This document shows, in pieces, positions 20,552 to 27,707 of a stretch of DNA of 36,749 nt; the stretch's first letter is position 1; every line of letters begins with the position of its first letter. The stretch is from IMG/VR virus record IMGVR_UViG_3300017755_003289, positions 1-36,749 of that record; one strand, given 5' to 3'. Below the pieces are notes generated by a model. It was not told the DNA's origin, made no database searches, and saw only the letters and a list, made by a program, of their open reading frames with translations. Source of the DNA: a virus. A program made the position numbers and the translations under genes.

Positions 20552-21068
20552 CGTCCGTATATCTCCTTGATATGTTTGTTGCCGAGTAGGACACAAGACT
20601 CAAAAGAGAAACGTAAAATAAAGTACCTGCCAGTGTGTTGCCAAAGAACGGAATTGCCATTGTGTAGCAAAGTATTAGTCCGTCCAGTGTAGGTGGGTAC
20701 ATTGTACCAGACATCCATACCGCAAAGTTTGTTATCACAAAAAATATTGTTGCTGACAACAGTGCGTTGGATCCCAGATGAACATACGTTTTCTTCATAG
20801 ACATTGTGTAATGACTCAATGTAGTGCCTAACAAGATACTGGCGTAAACCCAAAACATACTTGAATGTAAACCCAAGTAAAGATCCGAAACAAACATAGC
20901 CAACAATGGTACTAGCATAGCCGAATATAGATCACGTGTCAGATATGGCATGAACACTGCCATTGCAAGTACAGGTGTGAAGTTTGGTGGATGAGGTATT
21001 ATCCTACTCAAGGCAATCAAGCCTACGAGATAGAAGAATAACACAATCTTTTGTTTTGTTTTTTTCAT
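20481..21068 (-). CDS. DUF6580/ECF-S-like membrane protein, candidate B12 transporter component
   Basis: The ~195-aa hydrophobic protein has about five or six helices and the landmark RIIPHPPNFTPVLAMAVF near the start, with SDLYLGLHSSMFWVY after the third helix. I associate this with the DUF6580 family, which resembles ECF transporter substrate-binding subunits. Its place directly behind a cobalamin riboswitch and ahead of btuB suggests B12 or precursor uptake across the inner membrane. The ATG at 21068 is chosen because GAGAA precedes it; ATG 21080 and GTG 21104 are alternatives. The last ~23 codons overlap btuB. Confidence 0.68.
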   Translation of the reverse strand: MKKTKQKIVLFFYLVGLIALSRIIPHPPNFTPVLAMAVFMPYLTRDLYSAMLVPLLAMFVSDLYLGLHSSMFWVYASILLGTTLSHYTMSMKKTYVHLGSNALLSATIFFVITNFAVWMSGTMYPPTLDGLILCYTMAIPFFGNTLAGTLFYVSLLSLVSYSATNISRRYTDDEENITSSLNIIVFPHRVTGRAI

Positions 21069-21127
21069 AACAGTTCTCATTAAACGTGTTAACGTTAATG
21101 CCACTGTTAACTTTACATTGTAGAACT

Positions 21128-21240
21128 AGACTTTCCCAGGCCCTCGCTCGACAGCGGACTTATACTGGTTGGCACTCCGACTTTACGGTTCCTGGAAGAG
21201 CCATGGAATTACACCTTGATTCCCCAACATGATTCAGTAT
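21128..21240 (-). ncRNA. Cobalamin (AdoCbl-type) riboswitch
   Basis: Read on the minus strand, the region contains the riboswitch core in order: GGGGAATC, GGTGTAATTCC, ACCGTAAAGTCGGAGTGCCA (the core ending in the B12 box), then GTCCGCTGTCGAGCGAGG and GCCTGGGAAAG. These match the conserved GGGAA, GGUGnAA-UCC and the ACnGUnA...GGAGUGCCA blocks. B12 binding normally turns such operons off. It lies between a promoter (21248-21276) and the DUF6580-like/btuB genes. Confidence 0.9.
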
Positions 21241-21247
21241 TACTAGT

Positions 21248-21276
21248 AATTTATATTAAAATTGTAGTGATGTCAA
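21248..21276 (-). promoter_or_regulatory. sigma70-like promoter of the riboswitch cassette
   Basis: On the minus strand, TTGACA (21276-21271) with TATAAA (15-bp spacer) or TAAATT (17-bp spacer). It starts 10 bp after the helicase stop, so the cassette has its own promoter inside the replication block. Confidence 0.6.
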
Positions 21277-21285
21277 CCGTTGTGG

Positions 21286-22704
21286 CTAAAGCTCTTCATC
21301 AGAGTGTAGTTCGTTTAGTAGTTGACGTAATTTTCCACCTTCTACTTCTGCTTTTACTTTGCCTACACTTTCACCTTTTCTAGGATCAGGCTCTACAGGT
21401 GTCCCAGGAGTAACTTTAGATTTTTGTTTTAATGAATCATATATGCTACTTTTATTTTCTTTAAAGCTCTGTGCTTCTTCTTCACTTAAATCAGATATTC
21501 TTAAACTATCAATATTAAATTCCAAATCAACTTTTTGTCCTACTCCAGAACTGGATCTAGTTTTCATAAATTGTACTTGATATCTTCCACGCTCTTTCAT
21601 TGCTCTACTAGTAAAAATACCAATTACATTATCTGCTGTTTGGATTTTTGAAAGTCCTCCTGCAATATGCGAATGATCAAACTCAATCTCTTCTACTGAT
21701 GCTCTGTTCAACTGAGATGCTGTTGCCATTAGTAGCTGACTTTCTACTGCATAGTTTCTAAGTTCTTCTGAAACATATTTGTCTTTAATAAACAAATCTG
21801 CTGGCGATATCTTTTTACTCTTAGGCATCATTAGATCTAAGTAATCTATTAAAATACATTCTATTTTTTTCTTTGTTTTTAATTCTAATTCTTTAATGTA
21901 AGATTTAATATCAAGCACAGTACTCCCACTAGATAGATATTTGATATGTAATGCACCAGCTTTTTTGGCTAACATCTTAACTTTCATTTCAACAGTATCC
22001 ATTTCTGGAAAAACTTTTCTTGTTGGCATATTAGTCATCATTGCATCAAGTCTCATTGCAGTAAGTCCTTCGCTTAATTCAAAACTAATGTAAACGGTGT
22101 TAAGGCCAGCCAGTGACCAATTTACTGCAAGATTCTGTAGAAATAAACTTTTACCTGCACCTGATCCGCCTGCAAAAATGTTTAGTTCTCCTCGGTTAAA
22201 TCCACCGAACAGTTTCTTATCTAAATTGTTCCAGCCTGTACTGACCTGACCGTTGGAGTTTTTTAATAACTCCAATCTACTTTTTGGATCTGCAAAGTAG
22301 TCTGTTCCAAGATCTCTTGTTAAGCCAATGTTAACAGCATCTTTAACCATATCCTCAACTGGTGCATAATCTCCTTTTTCTAAAAGGTCTGCAGATTGAA
22401 GAATTGCTCTTTCTAAAGATTTATGTCTTGAAAATGTTTCAAACTCGTCTAATAGCCAATTAAAGTGATTTGGATCTAGATCTTTTGCTGATTTAAAGCC
22501 TACTGTAAATTTAGAATTTACTTGTTCAACCTCTGGCATAACTTTATATTCTTCAGCATAATCTTTAATAAATTTTGCTACTGGTTGTAGCTTACGATCA
22601 AAGTTCAAAGGTTCAAAAATGTTTTGTGCTCTTGCAAACGATTCTGCATCTGCCAGCATCATTTCCATATACAACTTTTGTACATCATGTGTATAATCAG
22701 GCAT
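21286..22704 (-). CDS. 41: DnaB-type replicative DNA helicase (T4 gp41-like)
   Basis: The 472-aa protein has Walker A GGSGAGKS (about residues 178-185), Walker B ILIDYLDLMMP and the later SQLNRASVEE (DnaB motif H3/H4 region). The N-terminal 170 residues form the helical interaction domain. It would be the hexameric 5'-3' helicase at the phage fork, working with the primase encoded immediately upstream (8-nt overlap). An acidic C-terminal tail (LHSDEEL) is typical of this group. Length matches T4 gp41 (475 aa). Confidence 0.92.
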   Translation of the reverse strand: MPDYTHDVQKLYMEMMLADAESFARAQNIFEPLNFDRKLQPVAKFIKDYAEEYKVMPEVEQVNSKFTVGFKSAKDLDPNHFNWLLDEFETFSRHKSLERAILQSADLLEKGDYAPVEDMVKDAVNIGLTRDLGTDYFADPKSRLELLKNSNGQVSTGWNNLDKKLFGGFNRGELNIFAGGSGAGKSLFLQNLAVNWSLAGLNTVYISFELSEGLTAMRLDAMMTNMPTRKVFPEMDTVEMKVKMLAKKAGALHIKYLSSGSTVLDIKSYIKELELKTKKKIECILIDYLDLMMPKSKKISPADLFIKDKYVSEELRNYAVESQLLMATASQLNRASVEEIEFDHSHIAGGLSKIQTADNVIGIFTSRAMKERGRYQVQFMKTRSSSGVGQKVDLEFNIDSLRISDLSEEEAQSFKENKSSIYDSLKQKSKVTPGTPVEPDPRKGESVGKVKAEVEGGKLRQLLNELHSDEEL

Positions 22705-23713
22705 TCATTTTCCTTTTTAAATTAATTTTCAATTTATTAGACTCTGTTGTTTTTAATATTGATTGCATAGTATATAATCTTCCATATTTTAACACAGCAT
22801 CGGCCACATCTGCAACCTCTTCTTGCCATGTTGGAAAAGCAACACTCCATCTGTTTTCGATTGCTTGATCTATCAATTTTTGCCCAGGAGCATCTCTATC
22901 TGGTACAACAATTACTCTTCTGTTGAGTCCTTGTATTAGTTCTTTCTGTACATCACTGATCTCTGATCCTAGTATAGATACACCACCAATTGCAATAGCA
23001 TCAAATGGACCTTCTGTTACAATAACAAATTTCCTAGACCAATCCTGTGCATCCATATTAAAAACATACCCAGGTTGTACTTCAGTATAATATTTTACCT
23101 TTTTTGCTTCTGTGAATATTCTACCAGTGTAACCAACAACATCACCTTTCCAATAGAACGGAATAATAATTCTGTGGTTAAAATCAAACTGTAAAGCAGA
23201 TGAGTACATAAAATCATACCAAGTTGGATCTACTCCTCGTTGTTTTAAATAATTTAATAAACTATCTATCTTGTTAAATTGAGGATCTGTTAAATCTTTT
23301 GCAATATATTTTTCTAACCAAATATCTAACTTATGTGAATTTTTTGGTAACGGTCGTTTTTCAAATGATACAAATTTTTTCTTTTCTTGCCATTGGGCTT
23401 CAACACCTTCTAGTTTTAATGCTTCGATTGATAATTTTTTAATTTCAGTATCCGACACTCCTAAAAATCCTAATAGTCTTCTTAAATTTGCTGAAAGTTT
23501 TCTACCGGGAGCAAACGAACTTTTCCAACCACAGTTAAAACAATGATATGATATTGTGCCATCAGCTGAAGTCATAACTCCGCCTCTTTTTCTTTTGTCA
23601 GCACTTTCTCCATTATGTATACAGCAAGGAGCATTAAATGAAATCCAACCCGAAGGAGTCTTCTTTTTGTTCGCAGGTAAGGAATTCAGAATTGTCGACT
23701 GGATCAGGTTCAT
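22697..23713 (-). CDS. 61: DNA primase (T4 gp61-like)
   Basis: The 338-aa protein has an N-terminal zinc-binding region (CCIHNG...YHCFNCGW, about residues 30-63) and a TOPRIM segment (FVIVTEGPFDAIAIGG, then VVPDRDAPG), with catalytic E and D residues in the expected places. It makes RNA primers for lagging-strand synthesis and pairs with the gp41-like helicase. Length equals that of T4 gp61 (342 aa). It overlaps the helicase start by 8 nt. Confidence 0.92.
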   Translation of the reverse strand: MNLIQSTILNSLPANKKKTPSGWISFNAPCCIHNGESADKRKRGGVMTSADGTISYHCFNCGWKSSFAPGRKLSANLRRLLGFLGVSDTEIKKLSIEALKLEGVEAQWQEKKKFVSFEKRPLPKNSHKLDIWLEKYIAKDLTDPQFNKIDSLLNYLKQRGVDPTWYDFMYSSALQFDFNHRIIIPFYWKGDVVGYTGRIFTEAKKVKYYTEVQPGYVFNMDAQDWSRKFVIVTEGPFDAIAIGGVSILGSEISDVQKELIQGLNRRVIVVPDRDAPGQKLIDQAIENRWSVAFPTWQEEVADVADAVLKYGRLYTMQSILKTTESNKLKINLKRKMNA

Positions 23714-23723
23714 AGTTTATATT

Positions 23724-24515
23724 TTAATGTCTATAAAGGATTTTGTCAACCGATCCTGTGTTACCAGAATCTTTATCTGTGATAAATCTAACGTATTGGT
23801 AAACGCCAGTAAAGTTATAAGAGGTAATACCAGACAGTGAACTAATTTGGTTTCTACTGATTCTAAACCAATCATCATTCGTAGATGGAGACTCTTTAAG
23901 TGTTCCTTCAATTTCAAACGAACCACTATATCCTGTGCCATATACTGCAACTGTATGAAGTGCAATATTATTGTTTTCTCCTGGATATGCATATATAGAA
24001 CCAGATGCTTTTGCAGTTGCTGATCCTGTTAATGCAGTAAATCCTTCTTGTACTGTTACACTATCTACAACTTCTGGATATGCTCCAACAAGTAATTCAA
24101 TTGTACCTGCGGCATTGTATCCAGTATCTGCATATGTTACTTCACGTGAGTTATCTGATTTAACTTCACGTATTGCATAAGAATAAAATTTAGCATCAAG
24201 TGATAATAAATCTCCAGCAGTTACACTTACTGATGCTTGTCCTTTTGTTGAGAGCGAACTTCCGTCATCAATTACTGTTAAATTTTTTGTTAACACAGAT
24301 GCTTTACTTTCTGTATCAATCATGTTAAATTCATACGTTTTTGAAGTTATTGTCTGAGCTTTTTGATCTTCGTTTTTAAACGTAAAAGTCAGCGGATTTG
24401 TAACTCCTTTATATATTTTGAGCCTACGATCGTACACCTTTGAGTTCCTTCCATGATAACCACTTATTGTAGCTGTTACCAAATTGTTTATTAAATACCT
24501 TGACACTGTTTGCAT
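23724..24515 (-). CDS. Predicted virion/baseplate-type beta-rich protein
   Basis: The 263-aa protein has little charge, few cysteines and many Ser/Thr/Gly-rich beta stretches. The N-terminal 60 residues (RRLKIYKGVTNPLTFTFKN) resemble the BppU-like N-terminal domain of baseplate or fibre proteins in marine T4-like phages. The C-terminal half contains YGTGYSGSFEIEGTL, lectin- or jelly-roll-like. It is the only structural-looking gene in the replication block. TAAATA boxes at 24522-24527 and 24531-24537 (minus) suggest late expression. Confidence 0.55.
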   Translation of the reverse strand: MQTVSRYLINNLVTATISGYHGRNSKVYDRRLKIYKGVTNPLTFTFKNEDQKAQTITSKTYEFNMIDTESKASVLTKNLTVIDDGSSLSTKGQASVSVTAGDLLSLDAKFYSYAIREVKSDNSREVTYADTGYNAAGTIELLVGAYPEVVDSVTVQEGFTALTGSATAKASGSIYAYPGENNNIALHTVAVYGTGYSGSFEIEGTLKESPSTNDDWFRISRNQISSLSGITSYNFTGVYQYVRFITDKDSGNTGSVDKILYRH

Positions 24516-24547
24516 AATACATATTTAACAGTATTTATTGGAATTGA

Positions 24548-24922
24548 ATGAACGAAATTTTTAAAAAACTAGGAACAAAATTTCCTTTCTTATCGCTTGT
24601 TAAAAAGGGTGATTTAGAATATGTTGGAATTGTACAGAACCAAGATACCAATGTTATAAGCTTCTATGACTATGGTAGATTAATCACAATTGAAGACAAA
24701 GAGCTGTATTTGAGCTTAGGTGAATCATGGTGGTGGGAATCTAATAGAAAAATACCTATTAATATATTCCTTAAGAAAGACTTTAAATATTTTAAAACTA
24801 CACTAATAACATTAAGTGGAAAAGACACTCAAGTAGTACACGGACCTACAGTACGTTTGGATGATATAGCAAAGAAAAGAATAAAACGAAGAACTATCCA
24901 GTTAATGCGTAAGCCTACTTAA
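24548..24922 (+). CDS. Conserved T4-like-phage hypothetical protein, 124 aa
   Basis: The protein (MNEIFKKLGTKFPFLSLVKK, then YVGIVQNQDTNVISFYDYGRL) looks like a small beta-barrel protein that I remember as common in marine T4-like phages without known function. SWWWESNRKIPINIFL is a notable aromatic patch, and the C-terminus is basic (KKRIKRRTIQLMRK), suggesting RNA or DNA contact. It is the only plus-strand gene between 15600 and 30536. It converges with the 24915 frame by 8 nt. Confidence 0.65.
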   Translation: MNEIFKKLGTKFPFLSLVKKGDLEYVGIVQNQDTNVISFYDYGRLITIEDKELYLSLGESWWWESNRKIPINIFLKKDFKYFKTTLITLSGKDTQVVHGPTVRLDDIAKKRIKRRTIQLMRKPT

Positions 24923-25070
24923 TTTTAGCTGTACTATTAATCCCACAAACCTTCTCAAAATATTTCGTTAAAGGACTATTAGCCTGATACGAATCAAGTT
25001 CAGATTGTAAAGATAATTTGGATTTCTTATGTTTTTTAAGGATTCTTTTTTTCGTTTTCTGATGGTGCAT
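24915..25070 (-). CDS. Small Lys-rich protein, 51 aa
   Basis: A frame starting MHHQKTKKRILKKHKKSKLS and continuing through an acidic/aromatic middle ending TAKIK fills the gap after the DnaE-like gene. It overlaps that gene by 35 nt in another frame. Its composition, with a strongly basic start followed by a typical helix, looks coding. There is no clear ribosome-binding site, so coupled translation is likely. Confidence 0.45.
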   Translation of the reverse strand: MHHQKTKKRILKKHKKSKLSLQSELDSYQANSPLTKYFEKVCGINSTAKIK

Positions 25071-25641
25071 CAAAACTATATTTAGCACGTGCTATTAAAT
25101 TCATCTGTACTACGATTGCATGAGCATAAGCAATGGCGTGTGACTTCTTAAAGAAATAACTACCGTCTTTGGGTTTTACCCAAACATCGTTCATTATATC
25201 CTGCCAATCTTTATACATTAATCCTCTTTTAGCAGGACGTATAATAGCTAGTACAGCCGCAAGTTGTTCTACGTTTTTAGGCTCTAGCTTTTTAACAATA
25301 TCATAATGACCATTTAAATGAAACAGTTTATCCACAATAGTTGGATCATTTAACATTTCCCAGTCTGGTTCTTTAACCATAAGTTCAACAAGGTCTTGTT
25401 CAGATTTTACATTTTCATACACAGAAACATTTAATAGATCAATCTTAAAATATCCTCTACCTTCTGCCTGCTTGTAATCAAAACTTGAGTTTTTAGTTTG
25501 CGGATTTATAGGAATAGCATGAAAGTATATTCCTGTTTTGTGCTTTTCATGAATTTCTTTTTTTATCATAGTTGCTGATGTGTGTTTGAATAATGACAAC
25601 ACTCCATCTCTATCAAAAAAATCAATATCTACATCAGGCAT
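25036..25641 (-). CDS. Miniature DnaE (C-family DNA polymerase core)-like protein
   Basis: The 201-aa protein carries in order the landmark motifs of the bacterial Pol III alpha palm: MPDVDIDFFDRD (residues 1-12, as in PDFDVDF), FKIDLLNVSVYENV (D68, as in FDFLGL), LFHLNGHYDIVKKLEP plus LAAVLAIIRPAKRGLMYKDW (residues 107-146, as in QLES...LFRPGP) and FFKKSHAIAYAHAIVVQM (residues 163-180, as in FNKSHAAAY). All three catalytic aspartate positions are thus represented, but the ~150 residues normally between the first two are cut to ~60, and PHP, finger and beta-binding parts are absent. Active polymerase is doubtful; a nucleotidyl-transfer or decoy role is possible. Confidence 0.72.
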   Translation of the reverse strand: MPDVDIDFFDRDGVLSLFKHTSATMIKKEIHEKHKTGIYFHAIPINPQTKNSSFDYKQAEGRGYFKIDLLNVSVYENVKSEQDLVELMVKEPDWEMLNDPTIVDKLFHLNGHYDIVKKLEPKNVEQLAAVLAIIRPAKRGLMYKDWQDIMNDVWVKPKDGSYFFKKSHAIAYAHAIVVQMNLIARAKYSFDAPSENEKKNP

Positions 25642-25865
25642 TAGTTTAACTTTCTTTTATTATAATCTTTAAATTCTTTTTTTGCACCAGGTTGTAGTAT
25701 ATCTAACACATCTAATAACTTTTTATAAGCAACTGAATTTGTCATATGTGCAGTCATTTCTGGCATTACAACCTTGCCAACACTGCCATCTTTCTTAATA
25801 ACAATAATACAGTCACCTGGTTCAATTGACATTCCGTCTGCTATTTCACTTTCTATTCTACTCAA
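25641..25865 (-). CDS. Hypothetical protein, 74 aa
   Basis: Not recognised. The N-terminal part has IEPGDCIIVIKKDGSVGKVVM, which looks like a small SH3/Hfq-like beta unit, and the C-terminal part is a helix rich in Leu/Lys. It lies between the zinc-finger and DnaE-like genes and overlaps both neighbours by 1-8 nt, so it is part of the replication operon. Confidence 0.65.
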   Translation of the reverse strand: MSRIESEIADGMSIEPGDCIIVIKKDGSVGKVVMPEMTAHMTNSVAYKKLLDVLDILQPGAKKEFKDYNKRKLN

Positions 25866-26544
25866 TTTTTGCTCCTCTTACAGTTTCTTGCACAAACATA
25901 TGATCTGCTGGATACTGTTTAAATTTACTAGTCCAAAATTCTGGCTCTAAAAACCTTTCAACAATTTCTAATTGTTCATCAGTAAATGAGTTTAACATTT
26001 TTTTACCTGGATCACAACCTAAAACTAACCATGGAGTTATTTTTCCACGAGTAATATCATGTACAGCTCTTGGTGTAGAAACCAATCTAAAATAATCTGA
26101 CCATTGTGCATTTTGTTCTTCAGCCCATTCCATCATTGTTTGTATAGCTCTTTGTAGTGCCGCTTCTAGTGGTTCTAGTTTAAGAGTATCAATTAAATAT
26201 GTTTCATATAAATCATCTCTTGCCCAGTGATCAAGTTTTACTTTTGACATTATAATATAATCAATATATTTTTCAGGATACAATGGGTGGATGTGCATCA
26301 TGTATCGACCAAATTTTACAAATGCATTGTAGTATGGTGACTTACAAAAGTCTTCATATGATTTAGGTTTAGTTGCATTTTGGTGTATTTGATAAAATCT
26401 TTGAAATACCATGAAGCCATTTATTACCCATTTTTCATCTTTTTGCAGGTGCCTTCGCTTTGGTTCACATAGATGTACCTGAAGTGTTCTTGCTTTTGAA
26501 AAGCCTTTGCCACAATATGGACAAACGTTAATCGGAGTATCCAT
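25858..26544 (-). CDS. C2H2-type zinc-finger protein
   Basis: The 228-aa protein begins with a zinc finger, CPYCGKGFSKARTLQVHLC and the following PKRRH (C8, C11, H25 and C27/H32). The rest is helical with many aromatic residues and no enzyme motif. I recall similar zinc-finger proteins in cyanophage and pelagiphage replication blocks. It probably binds nucleic acid. It overlaps the gp62-like gene by 17 nt. Confidence 0.7.
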   Translation of the reverse strand: MDTPINVCPYCGKGFSKARTLQVHLCEPKRRHLQKDEKWVINGFMVFQRFYQIHQNATKPKSYEDFCKSPYYNAFVKFGRYMMHIHPLYPEKYIDYIIMSKVKLDHWARDDLYETYLIDTLKLEPLEAALQRAIQTMMEWAEEQNAQWSDYFRLVSTPRAVHDITRGKITPWLVLGCDPGKKMLNSFTDEQLEIVERFLEPEFWTSKFKQYPADHMFVQETVRGAKIE

Positions 26545-26983
26545 GGTCCCTCTCTAGATCTTCAAGCTCTCGGTCAGTAATAATTTTATCTAGTGTTTCA
26601 AGATCGCTATCTTTAGCAGTGGGGAATATTTTTTGCAATTTAACTAAACTTTTATTAGGAACTTTTTTCATAGGTTTTATCCATGGGTGAAACTGTTTTG
26701 ATAACGCTCCACACATTGCAGTTAACATCCAACACAGTTTTTTATGTTTGCCTGATAATGTAAACAAATGTTTATTAACAACTTCGTTTGTCATTTCTAC
26801 ATAGTGTTCTTTGTAAAATTTTTCATTAGATGCAATATTTGAAACATATCGCATAAGCATATAAGGAGAGTATAGAGTCTTTTCATGATCATCAATTCGA
26901 TCATAATAATCTTTATTACGATAATCAACAGCCTCAAGTCCTGGCTTTAATTCAAAAAATTTTCTTTTGTGTTCTTTTTTCAT
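26528..26983 (-). CDS. Possible gp62-like clamp-loader small subunit
   Basis: The 151-aa helical protein has YSPYMLMRYVSNIAS (about residues 38-52), like the Y-x-P-F-x-V-N-R start of gp62, followed by helices and an ending LQKIFPTAKDSDLETLDKI. Its position downstream of UvsW-region genes in the T4-like replication block also fits. Sequence conservation of gp62 is low, so this is tentative; it may instead be an unrelated conserved phage protein. Confidence 0.42.
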   Translation of the reverse strand: MKKEHKRKFFELKPGLEAVDYRNKDYYDRIDDHEKTLYSPYMLMRYVSNIASNEKFYKEHYVEMTNEVVNKHLFTLSGKHKKLCWMLTAMCGALSKQFHPWIKPMKKVPNKSLVKLQKIFPTAKDSDLETLDKIITDRELEDLERDHGYSD

Positions 26984-27206
26984 ACTGTAACCTAAATATC
27001 ATTGCTTCGTTTGGGTTGTTAAATTCTAATTTTATTTGATTGTCTTTTAAATAATGCATACTCTTTGGTTTAGTTTTCATATTGTTTATCTGATCAAAAA
27101 AATCAGGCAACCATTCTTTGTCCATCCAAACCGGATCTTTCTTTTTGCCAACATATAACATTAATACAGGTGCCTGCACAGTTACATATTTGCTCTTTCT
27201 TACCAT
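26952..27206 (-). CDS. Hypothetical protein, 84 aa
   Basis: Not recognised. It is a small mixed alpha/beta protein (VTVQAPVLMLYVGKKKDPVW near the start, LEFNNPNEAMIFRLQYEKRT near the end) without cysteines. It overlaps both neighbours (7 nt and 32 nt). Such long overlaps are typical of this operon. Confidence 0.65.
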   Translation of the reverse strand: MVRKSKYVTVQAPVLMLYVGKKKDPVWMDKEWLPDFFDQINNMKTKPKSMHYLKDNQIKLEFNNPNEAMIFRLQYEKRTQKKIF

Positions 27207-27703
27207 ACAGATCCATAGTCAATATTTTCACACTGTCTAGAGATATCTTTTACAAAATAAGCACATTGAGGTTTTCTTTTATTTTCTAAAGGCACAGCTA
27301 AAATTTGACCCGTTTTAACTTTTGGAAAATACCATTTAACTTCTTGATAGATGTCAACAATATCTATCTCTGCAAAATCTGGCTTTGAGCTTGTTAGTGG
27401 ATTAAAAAGAAAAGCATCAAACCCTCGATCATTTAAACTTGTAATTGGCAGTACGTTTAATTCTCCTTGTTCAGGTTCTCCAACAATCATCTTCCAATCC
27501 AATGGCATTTTAATTTTGTATTTTCCAATCTGTAATACAGCCGCTGGTGCATTGAACGATTCTAAGAATATTAACGGAATCCAAAAATAATCTGGATCAG
27601 CAGGATTACTATTATCAAGTACTGCAAATCTTAAGTCGTCATTAACATACTCAGGTATTCGTTCAAGTGTGTATGGTACATTTTCTAATGTTAGTATTTT
27701 CAT
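27200..27703 (-). CDS. Conserved marine T4-like-phage protein, 167 aa
   Basis: It contains FWIPLIFLESFNAPAAVLQI, PLDWKMIVGEPEQGE and ITSLNDRGFDAFLFNPLTS, a pattern I remember as conserved among cyanophages and pelagiphages, where it is uncharacterised. It appears beta-rich with a cysteine-containing end (KPQCAYFVKD, SRQCENI). It sits 4 nt after uvsW, suggesting a recombination- or replication-linked role. Confidence 0.65.
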   Translation of the reverse strand: MKILTLENVPYTLERIPEYVNDDLRFAVLDNSNPADPDYFWIPLIFLESFNAPAAVLQIGKYKIKMPLDWKMIVGEPEQGELNVLPITSLNDRGFDAFLFNPLTSSKPDFAEIDIVDIYQEVKWYFPKVKTGQILAVPLENKRKPQCAYFVKDISRQCENIDYGSVW

Positions 27704-27707
27704 ATTT

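Noticed and set aside
16000-21280. Host chromosomal segment (Rieske/fpr/btuB) joined to phage by misassembly
   Set aside because: Tight overlaps, T4-like flanks and similar promoter style on both sides suggest real phage cargo, though reads should be checked.
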